NCBI GenBank assembly: GCA_947650285.1
Contig: CANTFL010001256.1
Location: 124,001-188,000 of the forward strand
DNA length: 64,000 bases
From: Hyaloperonospora brassicae
Taxonomy: Eukaryota > Oomycota > Peronosporomycetes > Peronosporales > Peronosporaceae
Reading direction: 5' to 3'
The notes under the pieces were generated by a model, which made no database searches, had not been told where the DNA came from, and saw only the letters and a program-made list of their open reading frames with translations. Shown one piece after another: positions 22,701 to 34,343 of the stretch. Positions within the stretch are counted from its first letter, which is position 1, and each line of letters starts with the position of its first letter. The position numbers were made by a program, and so were the translations under genes.

Positions 22701-23144
22701 TGTAACGAGTAGCCCGTCACATGAAACAGCCAATACGGAGAAAATGGCAATAAACAATATTACGCTGAATATTCTTTTTATAATATCAATAAATAGAGTG
22801 ATTTTGTTGAGATGACCGAAGGGTCTACTCGTTAGTTGATATTGTGATGATATCAACCCACCAATCGATGCTAGACGCGCGCAATGGGTGGTGACTAGAC
22901 GTAGTCGTACGTTTAGTGATACTAAATATGATGAAGTCAGGATAAACAGAGACAACAACAGTGATAAGACTTAATTGTATCAAATAACAGTTTCACTTTT
23001 ACCACGACTAGAGTCTTTACCTTAGTTGTTCATCCTTCCTCTGAGAAGCGTTTACACTTAGCAGAGAACTGACTTTCACTGTTTTCAGGGCAAGGTTAAC
23101 TCCGTACTAATAGCCTAGTGAGTAGTCGTCGGTGCCCCGTTACA
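22701..23144 (+). repeat. 3' LTR of the Gypsy chromovirus
   Basis: 444 bp, TGTAACGAG...CCCGTTACA. Near-copy of 13330..13774 and followed by the GGTTT target duplication. The minus-strand ORF seen in both LTRs (around 22698-22958) is an LTR shadow, not a gene. Confidence 0.95.
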
Positions 23145-23149
23145 GGTTT

Positions 23150-23327
23150 CGTACGAATGGTGACAGGGTATGTATCGGTTTTCATTACAATTTGTGTGTG
23201 TCGTTCTAGTTCGTGCCACGGGGTCACGGCACGTAAACAAGAGTCTGCACGTTCGTTGTTCAGCAATGTCGCTAGCTTTAGAAAGACGTTACTGCGACTT
23301 CGTCATCCGACCATCTGTAGCCACTAA
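23150..23327 (+). pseudogene. 3' part of the host gene cut by the Gypsy element
   Basis: Directly after the second GGTTT, 23150..23167 completes the exon broken at 13329 (SGF then VRMVTG across the target site). A GTATG donor follows; a CTAG acceptor leads to 23210..23327, reading SCHGVTARKQESARSLFSNV and a TAA stop. The phase is correct across both the insertion and the intron, which is the main reason to believe this is one gene. 23328..23615 shows nothing recognisable before the Copia LTR. Confidence 0.5.
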
Positions 23328-23615
23328 AGGAGGGGATCATCGGTCTCTCGATAACTGTCATCTTAAGACAGTCGAGCGAACCATCTTCAGCTTGCATCTG
23401 CGCGTCGCCATCGGACTCCAACTCGAACGCAACCCATCAAACTCGGCGGCTCATAACAATATACAATGCGCAACGATCTCATCAATTCTACGTTGCGCTG
23501 TAGATCGGACATGTTGGTCTCCACAGCCTTGCACCTACTCTGCGCAGTACAAGAACGTTCTCTGGCGCCATATGGACTCACGTCTTGTCCTCTGTTAATC
23601 GGTCGTCTCTGGTTT

Positions 23616-23873
23616 TGTTTAATATCGAAGTTCAGCAAGCACTCACGCGAAACGCTATTGTGACCGTCACTGTTTCAAGTGGACAAAATCGACGTACCAC
23701 ACGCCGATGATGTGACTGCAGAAAGAAAAAGGCCTTCAGAAGGAATACTTAGGTTAATCCGTTCAGGTTAAATCAGTTACCTGATTTAAACGTGAAGGGA
23801 TTTAAAAGAGAGAATTGGCTTTTCCATTTACCTCCTCCTTCATTGTTCCCCTCTGCTTGTCCTAGTATCGTCA
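23616..23873 (+). repeat. 5' LTR of Copia A
   Basis: Aligned to the right LTR through ACTCACGCG, GTGACCGTCACTGTTTC, GACTGCAGAAAG and GGTTAAATCAGTTACCTG. Left border set by alignment, right border by the primer site. Confidence 0.75.
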
Positions 23874-24159
23874 TGTAATGAGCCCAAACACGGTGGAGGC
23901 AAACGATATTCCCAACGAATACAACTAATTTGTATGCGATTTTAATGCGCGGATGAATATTGCCAACAACGGGATGTTACCGTACATCGACGCGGCGAAG
24001 GTACCGAGTGAAGATGACGCTATCGCCTCGATATGGAAAGTCAACGATATGAAAGACTTCGCAAACGTGTGTCGATGATCGACTTAAGTCTTTAGTCCAT
24101 AATTATGAATGCAGGGACAACTGCAGAGGCGTGAAAGATTAAAAGAGCTTCTTTCTTCG

Positions 24160-25990
24160 TAAAAGCATTTAATATCGGGTGCAGATGGTCGACAGCTGCT
24201 CGAGTTCAACCTGCAAAAGAGAAGAACTACGATGAGTCACCTCTCTAAGTTTGATGAGCTGTGTAGTCCAATGAAAGCCACTGGTGACGAGATCGCGCAC
24301 GATGAGTGGCTCGTGATTCTGCTTGGAAGCTTGTTTGATGAATACGATCAGATCGTCAAGATTGTTAAGAACATAAAGTGCTTTGAATTGTTTCAAGCCA
24401 AAAAATGCTTCGTCGTGATTACGAAGGCAATGCTCGAAAGGAGAAGATAGGAACTTTATTGAAGGCCACAAGAAGCTTTAAGAGCAAGATTTTTGGTCGA
24501 AGGAAGCAAACAACATATTTTAGGGCCTGTTTTATTTGCTACAAGCATGGACACAAGAATCAAGATTGATGAAAGAATCCAGACAAGACGACAAACGCTA
24601 ATCAAGCGCTCACTGTGGATGAACATGGATATAAAGGGTGGCTACTCGACAGTGGTGCACGTTGTCATATGTGCCCATTTCAAAATATGTTTGTGGAAAA
24701 AGGATCGCTTAACATGGTCTGTCTAAATTGAGATTGCGAATGGAGAAGCAGTTTTGGCTGCTGGATTCGGGACTATTCGCGTCGTGGCGAAGAACAAGAA
24801 ACCAATACGTATTAAAGACGTGATGTACGTTCCAGAGCTAGAAAGTCGTATTCTATCGATTACTGCATTGCTTGCAAAGAAATTACACGTAAACTTTCAG
24901 AATAAACCGTGTGAGAGCAGGAATGTTCAAGAAGTGGTGACTCAGGTGACACAAAAGGGTAAACTGTTTGTGCTGGAGTGTTACACATTGTAATCTGCAA
25001 ACGTGAGTGGAGATGTTAGCGATGGATTCAAACCTATGAATCCAATTGTATGGAATGTGGGACTAGGACATCTGCCTATGAAGGCAATGAAAAATCTCGA
25101 CAAGTGTGTTAAAGGTTATAAGATTAAGTTTTCGTCTTTTGTTGATGATGATCAAGAGTATACATGCGAAGGATGTGTGATCGGAAGGTTGTAGGTCAAG
25201 CCTTTCCCGAAGTCAACATACGGAGAAGTAAAGACTACTATATTGCTCGGAATTATTTACAGCGACTTGTTGGGATCGATGGGCACCAAGTCGCAAGGAG
25301 GAACAAGATTTGTGGAGACATTTCTGGACGATTATTCACGATATGCAGTTTATCACTTTATTGCACACAAGTCTCACGTGGTCGATAATTTCATCGAATA
25401 CAAGATGAAGATGGAGAGCCAGTTGAGTACCGAGATCAATTGTATTCGGACCGACACTGGTGGCGAGTACATTAATAAGCGGTTTACAAAAAATTGTCGC
25501 AGAACTGGCATTGTGCACCAAGAGACAGTGCCGTGTTCGCCGCAGCAAAATGGAATGGCTGAACGGACGAACCGGACACGGACTGAACGAGCAATATTGA
25601 TGCTTGATTGCATGCAAGTCGAGAAATAGTGGTTGGCTGAGGCGATAAATTCTGCGGTATGTGTGACTAACCGAGTCAATTGTGCTGCAATCCCGACCAA
25701 GACGTCAATTAAAGTGTATTTTGGAACAAAGCCAGACCTGTCCCATTTATAGTATTTGGTGCAAAAGGATACGCCCATATTTTACAGCCAAAGCTTCTAA
25801 GGTTCGCCAAAAGGCATTTCGATGCATGTTTCTGGTCTATTCGCATGAAATGAAGTGGCAACGAGTCTGGAATTCAGATTGCAGTCGACTGGAAATCGCG
25901 CGATTAGTGACTCTACGAGAGTCACCAAAGCCCATGTATGTGCAAGTGATTACAAATACTTACTACTACACGTGCAAGTTTAGACGATGA
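24160..25990 (+). pseudogene. Copia A gag, protease and integrase remnants
   Basis: Gag piece at 24232..24450 (LSKFDELCSPMKATGDEI, ILLGSLFDEYD). Protease and linker pieces at about 24600-24993 (VMYVPELESRILSITALL). Gag-pre-integrase at 25003..25194 (VWNVGLGHLPMKAMKN, CEGCVIGR). Integrase at 25243..25629 with FLDDYSRYAVYHFI, RTDTGGEYINKRF and PQQNGMAERTNRT, so the D and E residues of the core are still visible in this copy. Stops follow at 25627 and beyond. Confidence 0.82.
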
Positions 25991-26639
25991 TGATAATTCA
26001 TAATTTGTGCAATTAACAGCTATATCTACGCAACGTGACTAGGGACCGATGGTTGTAGACAACCTGGAATTGATTAAGTAGTTTCACCACCAAGTAAGTT
26101 TGAGTATTTCACTCCTCGACAGGAACTTATACATGTATTCGATCCTGCTTTCGATATCAAAGATGTTTACATGAATTCAACTGATCTGGATGTGGATACA
26201 CCTCGGGACATTGTTCCTAGGGGGCTTGGTGGATCCCAATGATTACGCAGTGGTGCAATCATCTCAATATAATGGAAAAATTTCCCGCTTGTGCTACCAC
26301 CACCAACCTGTAAAAATCAAGCTATAGTTCCAGCCGGAACAAACAATACACTTGCTACTATGCGCAATGATGAACCAGAAATTCGAGCGTCGAAAAATTA
26401 CCGCATTGAGTATGAGCAAGCAAATGCAGAAACTTAAACCCCATCGACATATCAAAATGCAATGGCGCCTCCGCAGTCATAGATGTGGAGCTAGGTAATC
26501 AAGACCATACTGATGGCACTTCACAAAAAGATCACGTGGACAGCAGCGGAGAAATCGTTGAGCAAAAATGATCGGGACCAAGTAAGTTTTTTTAATTAAG
26601 CGAAACGAAGGTGGTGATACCGAAGGTTCAAAGATCGAC

Positions 26640-28056
26640 TTGTGGCGTTGTAAAATACCGACAAACCTATGTAGTTGACTACCACGAGACGTACTCACCG
26701 GTCGCGAACATACATTCAATTCGCGTTTTCTATCAATTTGTTGTCATTACGGCATGACGATTCAGCAGTATGATGTTTACATTACATTTACCAACGGTAT
26801 TTTGGAAGAAGACGTGTATTTTTACACACCTCAATGTGTCGATATGCAGCCACATCAAGCCCTGAAACTAAATCAAAGCTTATATGTACTAAAACAAGCT
26901 GCTGCGACGAGGTTCAAGTGTTTTTAGATCAAAATTTATGTAGAAGTGTGTTTCTGATCCGTGTATATGTGTTTATCAAGGTGTAAATTCATCATGGGTT
27001 TACGTGACTTTGTATGTCGATGACATGCTAATTGGTGGTGTTTCGATTTACTCGATAACGCAAGTTGTAGATGAACTGTCGAGTCATTTTCATCTCAAGA
27101 CACTGGTCAAAGTGCGATTTTTCTCGGTACCGATGTCGATTGCGAGATGATTTCGAAACAGCTTAAGATCAGCCAAAGTCTTGTACCACTAGAATGATTG
27201 AGAAGTTTGATCAAGTCGGTGCAAAAACGGTATACAATCCGAGTGTGGAAGGCCAAACCATAATCAAGTGTGAAGAATCAGACCCAAAAATGGAGAATAG
27301 CCATACCGGTCTCTGGTGGGGTCACTTCTGTATGTGGCAACTGGAACAAGACCCAACATTGCGTTCGCAGCGTGCCAATTAAGTCGACATTTGGAGAAAC
27401 CAAGTGAGTAACACTGAAATGCAGCTATGCGTGTCTTACGGTACCTGAAGTCGACTTTAACAAGTCGAATTAGGTATCGTTGCAAGTCTGGTGAGCCAAA
27501 GCTAAGTGCGTACAGTGATGCTGACTGGGGCAGTAACAAGGATAATCGACGGTCGACGTCAGGAGTGATGGTGATGATAAACAACGCTCCGGTCATTCTC
27601 AAATAGAGAATGCAAATCAGTGGATCGCTCAGCACTGCTGAGGCCGAATATGTGGCACTTTCAGTGTGCACTCAAGAAGTACTGTGGATGAAGAGCCTAT
27701 TGCTGGAGATGAAGATCAAGATTGACATTCCTGTCATCGTGTACGAAGACAATCAGAGTGCTATTGCTATCGCGAAAAACGAAGGGTATCAGAGTCGTCT
27801 TAAGAACATTGATAAACGCTATCACTTTGTACGTGACCAAGTCAAGAACAAGATAATTCAACTGGAGTGTATTGAAACCAAGTTACAGCTTGCTGCGTTC
27901 CTGACCAAGGCAGTTTTGACGAAGAAGTTTCGATTCCTCGTGGCCAAGTCAAGCATTGGAACCTGTTGTCGAGGCGGAGTGTTGGAGATGGAAGCTCAGC
28001 AGACACTCACGCGAAATGCTTTTGTGACCGTCACTGTTTCGAGTGGACAACAGTGA
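26640..28056 (+). pseudogene. Copia A reverse transcriptase and RNase H remnants
   Basis: RT is in pieces: YRQTYVVDYHETYSPVA near 26655, FTNGILEEDVYF near 26785 and TLYVDDMLIGG near 27010. RNase H closes the element at 27400-28056 with AYSDADWGSNKDNRRSTSG and LSTAEAEYVALSVCTQEVLW, then VYEDNQSAIAIAKN. Stops and frame changes throughout RT; 27610..28056 is one open frame that runs into the 3' LTR. Confidence 0.8.
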
Positions 28057-28237
28057 CGTACCACACGCCAATGTTGTGACTGCAGAAAGAAAAAGGCCTC
28101 CAGAAGGACTTTCCAGGTTGGTCCATTCAGGTTAAATCAGTTACCTGATTTCAACGTAGAGGGATTTACAAGAGCAAAGTGGCTTTTCCATTTACCTCCT
28201 CGTTCATCGATCCCCTCTGTTTGTCGTAGTATCTACA
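27980..28237 (+). repeat. 3' LTR of Copia A
   Basis: Begins TGTTGGAGATGG after the purine tract and ends ATCTACA. Same length as the left LTR. Confidence 0.8.
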
Positions 28238-28536
28238 GTCCCGACATGCTAATTTTTCCGCACCATCTGCAGTGGTACGTGCGTGATTGGTAGCAACTTG
28301 TGGGGCTCGAGTAGCTGGGACCTCTGAGTCGACGTCTGGTTTTGTGCGTGCAACGCGGCCATGTTCATCCTCTGACTCGGACAGAGCACGGAGACCAGAC
28401 CTGGGAGCTGACGGAATGTTGCAGGAATTGGCTCTCTTGACGCTCACGAGTTGGCCCACACGTGGGTGGCTCACGCGTTGCGGCGAGAAGGTGGTGCAGC
28501 TTCTCCTCTCATTCTGCAAAGTGCCTGGCTGTCGAT

Positions 28537-30090
28537 ATGCGCGCTGCATGGACTTTGACCACGACCTGCGCCATCTTCGTGCTGGAAAGTGCTGCCTCCA
28601 CCGCTGCTGGCGGTGACCTAACTGACCGTCGCGCCCTCAACTTGGTGACTGTCCCGTCTCGCCATGGGGCGGACGTGTCTGCAGCGCTGAGCATCCTGGA
28701 GGCACACGACTCTGCCTCTGCCGTCGACGAGATCGACCACGGACTCAGCAACGACGAGGAGAGGGTTGGACACGTATCGCCAGAGGCAGTCGAAGCAATG
28801 GGCACGACGGTTCTGCCGTTGCTCGGACACGCATCGGAAGCTCTCGAGGAAACTGGCGTTCAACTGCGGCACCCACCGGACGGTCACGAGATGGAACTTG
28901 AAGGTCTACTGGCGAAGCCATTGACTAATTTCGTGAAAGCTGGTGATCAAGAGGAGCACCCATTGGCAGCTCTCAAGAACATTAACGTGGGAGTGGAGCG
29001 CAAGTGGAGAAATGTCGGACCGGAGCTCTTCCAGTGGATCCAGCTTGCTGACAGGTACCATAGTCCGTCCCACACATTCGGCGACACTGCTATCGTCGAC
29101 TCCCTGCTAACAAAATTTGGAGGGGACAGTCAACGGCTGGTGGATTTTTTTCACTGGTTTGACGTCTTTAGTAAACGAAAGGATCGCGCCATCAAGCTGC
29201 AAAGAGTGCTACGCGACAAATTGTCTCTGGAGGTGATAGCTCCTTTGTGGAAGGAGTCGTCTATTTCTATAGACGACACCTACCACATGATGCCGATTGG
29301 CGAACAGCCCCGGCCTACATCTGGCGCCGAAGCAGAGGTGGCGTGGTCTGATATTCTTGCCAACAGCATCGACTGGCTTGAATATGTTGAAGGGTGTAGG
29401 AGAGTGTTTGCCAGGCATGTCAAGGCATTTAACGTGCTGGTGAAGTTTAGAGGAGAAGAAGAGGTGTTGCGTTTATCCACCGATCTCATGTCTACTGGTA
29501 TGAGGCGTTACGCTGACGCGTTCCAAGCCAAGTTGTATGATGAATCTACAGACATGCGACCAAGATTGATCGACATCTGGCTGGAGTCGGGAACGACCCC
29601 TCTGGAAGCCCTCGACTTGATGTCGATTACGAGGGGACTCGTCGGATGGATCACAAACAAGGAGCGATCAATTGCCTTGAGGGTTACGGCGTGGATTCGT
29701 TTTAATGATGACTTCATGGCTCGCTCTCTCCTATTCTCTAGCGACGAGGGCAAGATCAAGCTGCGAAACGAATTGAGAAACGCTATCGATAAGGTTTCGA
29801 AGGACGGTGCTACAGCTGCGCAGGAGAAGAAAAAGAAGGAGGCGATGAAGAAGTTGCTGGAGGACAAAGCCATAAGCATGTTGATGATCATCGAACCTCT
29901 GGCTTCGATGTCGACGGACGAGGCCCTTGCGACGCTGCTGAAGGACGAGGCCCTTGCGACGCTGCTGAAGGACGAGACTAAGGCTAAGCAAGCGATGGAT
30001 AAAGCTATTCATAGCCATCTGACCGGGGGCTACTCGCCCAGCGATGGGGTGAGGCTTTTATATTCGATCCGGAAAGGTGGCGCAGCTTGA
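28537..30090 (+). CDS. Secreted RxLR-EER-like effector candidate, C-terminus probably frameshifted
   Basis: 517 residues from the ATG at 28537, chosen because it places a hydrophobic signal-peptide-like start (residues 1-26, MRAAWTLTTTCAIFVLESAAS...) first. A degenerate RxLR-type site RRALN sits at 31-35 and an EER motif (NDEER) at 72-76, the distances usual for Peronosporales host-translocated effectors. The rest is helical with Trp/Tyr-containing units (VDFFHWFDVF, WLEYVEGCRRVFARHV, SPSDGVRLLYSI), compatible with WY-type folds. A perfect 27-bp tandem duplication (29917..29970) repeats DEALATLLK. Just after the stop, the +1 frame continues coding-like (SSSKQWLRYVDLY, VARVLEEKC) to a stop at 30226, so the native protein was probably longer. 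It stands between transposons. The host target is unknown. Confidence 0.72.
   Translation: MRAAWTLTTTCAIFVLESAASTAAGGDLTDRRALNLVTVPSRHGADVSAALSILEAHDSASAVDEIDHGLSNDEERVGHVSPEAVEAMGTTVLPLLGHASEALEETGVQLRHPPDGHEMELEGLLAKPLTNFVKAGDQEEHPLAALKNINVGVERKWRNVGPELFQWIQLADRYHSPSHTFGDTAIVDSLLTKFGGDSQRLVDFFHWFDVFSKRKDRAIKLQRVLRDKLSLEVIAPLWKESSISIDDTYHMMPIGEQPRPTSGAEAEVAWSDILANSIDWLEYVEGCRRVFARHVKAFNVLVKFRGEEEVLRLSTDLMSTGMRRYADAFQAKLYDESTDMRPRLIDIWLESGTTPLEALDLMSITRGLVGWITNKERSIALRVTAWIRFNDDFMARSLLFSSDEGKIKLRNELRNAIDKVSKDGATAAQEKKKKEAMKKLLEDKAISMLMIIEPLASMSTDEALATLLKDEALATLLKDETKAKQAMDKAIHSHLTGGYSPSDGVRLLYSIRKGGAA
29917..29970 (+). repeat. Perfect 27-bp in-frame tandem duplication
   Basis: Two identical 27-base units in the effector-like gene, encoding DEALATLLK twice. 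Being a multiple of three it keeps the frame. Confidence 0.95.
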
Positions 30091-30226
30091 GTCGAGCTCC
30101 AAGCAGTGGCTGCGATATGTGGATCTCTATAGTGATCGAGTGCGCGAATTAAGGAACAGTGACGTGGCTCGCGTGCTGGAAGAGAAATGCAGAGTTGCTG
30201 TGGAAGGATCTTCGAGAAGACGCTAG

Positions 30227-32231
30227 ATGGAAGGGGCTTGTGGACGAACTAGCACTTTGAGCAGCAACGTTAAACACGTTGTAAATACAACATCAAGTGA
30301 AGCCCTGATCAACGTTTCTGCTCACTCCTTTCTCTTATGCGCTCACCACTACAGAGTAGACACAACGCACAGTAAGCAAACAACGGCATGCAAGGCACAG
30401 CAAGCAACGAACGGCAAGACGTGGACTTTGCATATACGTCCTTTCGACTGGTCATGCCGATTGCAGATGAGCATGTCAGTCTTACGACCAAACGCAACGC
30501 TACGCCGGTATCGTATGGTAAGCTCCAGCAAGCTCACTAGATATGTCCGCCTCAGGTCCATCTTGCTCTGCATCGTCCATTTTGCCTTTCGGCCTTTACC
30601 GGGCAAGAGCCTCAAGTTTATCGCGCTTGCCACTCGCACGGTGCACACCAAGCAACAACAAAGCTCAATGCGCCAGGACGTTGGCGCTTTAGCAAAGAGC
30701 TCCTTCACATTCGGATGCGATCGGATACACACAGCAAAAGTGCTTCACTCGAACGAACAGCCTGCGCTCCATGATCGAGACTCCAAAGTCGACAGTAGCC
30801 TATCTCCGCTTGTCAATACTGAGCGGGCATCCAGATCGTAAAAGTGATGACATGAACAGATATCGCGCCTACAGTTTGAGCGGAAGAGATCGTCCCGCAA
30901 CGACTTTGCAGTGCGTGCGCCGACGTCACAAATGGAACTTGCGTGCACCAACAGATTGCAGAGCAACAATTCCGTCCACACAATTGTCAGCAAAACACCA
31001 CCGAGGTGTTTGTTGTGGCCACAAACGTAGCGGCATGCCGTTGTTTTCTACGCGGAGACCAGCAACCCTTCGAATGCCAACCACCGCTCCATCAATTCAA
31101 GCACAGTATGAACCAATCGCGGTATACGTTGGCCACTTTTCACACGGATTCATCACCACTGTGCCCAAGCCATGAGCTACACAATCAGTCGACACTTGTT
31201 TGCGCTAGACGGAAGGCTTCAAAGTAAATCATGATGTCATTGCTCGAGCTGTATCGCTACGACAGACGCCTCAGCAGCTGACCCATGTCTCAAGAACGTT
31301 TTGCCGAGCGACGGCTAGCGAGAAATACGGTGGCTGAGCTGCCTTGTAAGGGCCTCCGAGTACATGCAAAAAGCGTCAGGACACACACCTGCTACGACAT
31401 GGGGTGGATGACTGAGTTACCACGAAGTGTTATCTTCGGTGCATGCACGAAACGATCGGCCGACGGCACAGCAGTGACCATTTAGAGAAGAGTTCGTGAG
31501 TTCGCGCACCAGGAAGACACCTTCAGCGAATAGAGATGACTGAATCGAAATTGTCTGTTGCATCAGCAATACTTGCGGCAACCTGCAAGATGCGCTGACA
31601 CAGGTGTTGCGTAATTGTCAGCAGCCACTGATGATAGAATTGTGGCGAGTGCACCGATTGATGGACCGCACACGGGGCTGCATTACAGCTGGTAAGTAGC
31701 ACGTCAGCAGTATGATGTTCTTTTGACGCAGTGGTTGACTGTTCATTGATGACCAATTGCCCATCCAGCCCAGTTCACCGCACAAATCACCGTCGTTCAC
31801 TGGTTCTCCTCGAGACTTGTCGATAAACCTTCACGTCCCAGTTTGGACTGCTTCACATCACGAAGCAGCGTCTACACATTCGAGATATTGCACCCGTTTC
31901 ACACCAACCAGGCTGCAGTCCAATGCAGATGCAGCGCACCACGTGTGCATCGATTAATGCTGCGAGGATAAGTACCCACTACAACCAGCTTCCACTACAG
32001 CAGCCGTGTCAATCGCCCATCTTTCGACGAGAATCCAAACGGCGGCACGATAGGTCCAACAATCTCTTCGGTCCCGACACGCACCCGTGTTGCCCAACGA
32101 TGCGGTCACTACCTCACATGCACATCTGGCTCGAACTGCAGAGACTGGAGGGTGCTAAGCCACTTATAGCTTGTCAGGTGAGCAGCTACTACATTTGTAC
32201 TGTTGAGACGATTGGCCACATTTTATTATCC
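30227..32231. other. Gene-poor spacer
   Basis: Open frames exist (for example 30227..30841 plus) but show no domain, splice support or biased composition. I see no RNA gene, repeat array or transposon end in this stretch. Confidence 0.5.
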
Positions 32232-33795
32232 TTTGGTAAAGGCCACGACCAGGGGCACACCCCACTTTTGCTAGAGGTACACCCCATTTTTGCCTCTACG
32301 CACATCCGCCCTCCTAAAACGATCAAGAGAACTTCATATTTGATGGTGCAAAAATGTACGTATACAGTACAGTACAGTTTTACGGTATGGATTGGTACGT
32401 GCCTCGTCACAGACGTTAGCTGTAATTCCACAAATACTGCACGCGGTACAGGTTTGCCCGTGCCTCGAGGAAGCTAAGGAGAAGCTCACTCGAGCTGCGG
32501 TTCATTACCTAACAAATGTGAATATCGGTAAAGCCATGACGATGCTGAAGGAAAGAGTGGCAGAGCAGAAGAAGAAGGAGTAAATCCGCTGGGTGGCCGT
32601 CTGCCGGGTAAGACAGAGGCAGCCGATAGTAAAGCTGTTCCAAGCAGCGTCCGCTGCAGCTAAAAAAAACGTCCGAGTTCAGTCACGCGCTGTGACTAGT
32701 CGCTGTTGTGCTCATTGGCATCGCATTGGCTCTCGGTCAACTTGGGTTTGTGGAGTAGCGGAGGTGCTGAAGATGCTGCAGCGGCGCAACGGTCATTTGA
32801 CGTCATTCAAAAAGCTGAAATATCTGTGGAACATAACGTATTGTTTGGCGTACCACAAGAGATTGATTCGGCGGACACATGCCAAGTCCATGCATGTTGA
32901 CATACGTCTTCATGTACCTCTCCCGGCGTCACGCGAATTCGGCTGTTGCGTGCAAAACGCCACCTCCCGTGCCTCTATAGTCTATTCTTGCGAGCGGCAG
33001 CATTGCGTTGCGTGGTGCCCGTCGTCACAGGTCGCACATCATGGTGGTGCATTGCATGAGGTTTTTCGCTTGTCTTAGCTTACGGCGAACGACAGACGAA
33101 CACTGAAGCTTGGCGTGGCAAACGGAAAAGAGACTCGGAAGCGTCTCAAAGTTCAGCAGCATAGTTTCGGGTCTTCTTGTCCCGCGGCCGACCGTGGAAG
33201 CGCTGTGTCTTCCTCTTTCGTCCACGCGCCAAGCCGTAACGTCGACGACTCGTGCAAGCTATACCACAATTTGCACGCAATACCCGGACGTTCAATTGAA
33301 AACTTCTCGATTTGCGTGCTTTCTGCCACGCGCGAAGTTTGTATCACGCTTGCAGAAGTATCTCTACGTTAGCGGCGTGTGTCATGTAGAAATCTTCGGC
33401 AAAGTCCGCGGCGACTTTACGCTCTCGACTCGTGTAAATCGTTGGGGGCCGGCTACAAACGACTCGTGACTGTGAGCACGTAGAAACTCGAATGTCGTTG
33501 CCACTGACGATGGTCAGATCTTGGCATCGTACCATTGGATTGAATAACGTATTCGAGGGAGTAGAGATCCCAGCAGGCATTGCCCGTTTGGAATCCGCCC
33601 TGGCCAAGATGGATTGATAAAATCTCGCGCATGAGTGCAGTTATCCTTTAACATAGGGATATATCAAGAAGTAGAAAGTGACTACGTATTTGTCTCATTC
33701 TGCACCATCAAATATGAAGTCCTTTTTATCATTTTAGGAGAGCGAGGTTACCCGTAGCAAAATGGGGGGTGCTCCTAGTCGTGGCCTTTAGTAAA
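32232..33795. mobile_element. Non-autonomous Mutator-type DNA transposon, element 1
   Basis: Element 32241..33786 (1546 bp) is bounded by inverted repeats starting GGCCACGAC on each side and about 110 bp long. The outer part consists of a roughly 22-bp unit repeated tandemly (near AGGGGCACACCCCACTTTTG), the inner part runs to a TTCATATTTGATGGTGCA segment seen on both ends. The flanking 9 bases are TTTGGTAAA (32232-32240) and TTTAGTAAA (33787-33795), 8 of 9 identical: long TIRs plus 9-bp duplications are the Mutator hallmark. No transposase is seen inside. Short coding-like stretches at 32457-32583 (EEAKEKLTRAAVHYL) and 33510-33617 ([15 protein letters not shown]) could be captured host sequence or transposase remnants. 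Confidence 0.75.
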
Positions 33796-34343
33796 AGTAC
33801 TTTATTCGGGAAGTTATAATTGTTGCTTAACGGTAGTCGGATAAATGGTGCAATAAACTATGTGTTCTGTTTATTATCGATCGAAAAAACAAAACCATGA
33901 TATATAATTTGAAATGAGAAAAAATAATACTCGTTCGAGTGTTTTTTCGTACAAGAATAGAGAATTAACAAATTGAATAATATAAATTAGTAAATTATTG
34001 GAAAGAGTAAAGAGGTAAGATTCGTACTTGAATCATAAATTAGATTAATGTAGAATAAGTTCACTAAATGATAGAACAATTTAACATTCTATATTAAATA
34101 AAAAAGAATTTCGTGCATTCTGCAATGGAACATCCAAACATTATTTTCCATTCTGGATGCATATCCCATCTGCATGAACCCTTCTCGTCTTATGAAATCG
34201 AAAGCTAACACTCTTTTCACTTTTGTTCCTATACAGCTGATACTGATCCAATTATAATTGAAAAAATGGAAGAATTTGATTTAACACAAGAAACGAAGCA
34301 TTGCCGTCCAGTTTATTAACACGCGCTTCTTGTTTTCCTAACA
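33796..34343. other. AT-rich spacer
   Basis: Very A/T-rich with no recognisable gene. Lies between the Mutator-type element and the small ORF at 34344. Confidence 0.6.

Larger units (their letters stand above)
13330..23144 (+). mobile_element. Gypsy LTR retrotransposon (chromovirus), 9.8 kb, decayed, with nested insertions
   Basis: Two similar LTRs (13330..13774 and 22701..23144) bound the element and both read TGTAAC...GTTACA. The 5 bases before (GGTTT, 13325-13329) and after (GGTTT, 23145-23149) are identical, so the insertion ends are exact. Inside lie gag, protease, reverse transcriptase, RNase H, integrase and a C-terminal chromodomain in Gypsy order, all on the plus strand. Several stops and frameshifts break the reading frame, so this copy is not autonomous. 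The internal part is swollen by two LTR-like insertions (14270-15232 in gag, 18989-19899 in integrase). LTR divergence by eye is about 5%, so the insertion is not very recent. Confidence 0.95.
23616..28237 (+). mobile_element. Copia LTR retrotransposon A, decayed
   Basis: LTRs at 23616..23873 and 27980..28237, 258 bp each by the chosen borders and clearly diverged. A primer site TGTAATGAGCCCA follows the left LTR, and a purine tract (GAGGCGGAG) precedes the right one. Internal parts in Copia order: UBN2-type gag, protease, gag-pre-integrase, integrase, RT, RNase H, all on the plus strand with many stops. No target duplication was found. It is an old, inactive copy. Confidence 0.88.

Noticed and set aside
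28166..28549. Minus-strand open frame upstream of the effector gene
   Set aside because: Overlaps the Copia LTR at its end and has no recognisable motif; treated as chance although its Glu/Asp-rich part looks protein-like.
30227..30841. 204-residue plus-strand open frame after the effector gene
   Set aside because: No signal peptide, domain, or biased composition; basic, Ser/Thr-rich chance frame.
32241..33786. Tc1/mariner assignment based on TA next to the TIR
   Set aside because: The 9-base flanks match at 8 of 9 in both elements, which fits Mutator much better than a TA duplication.
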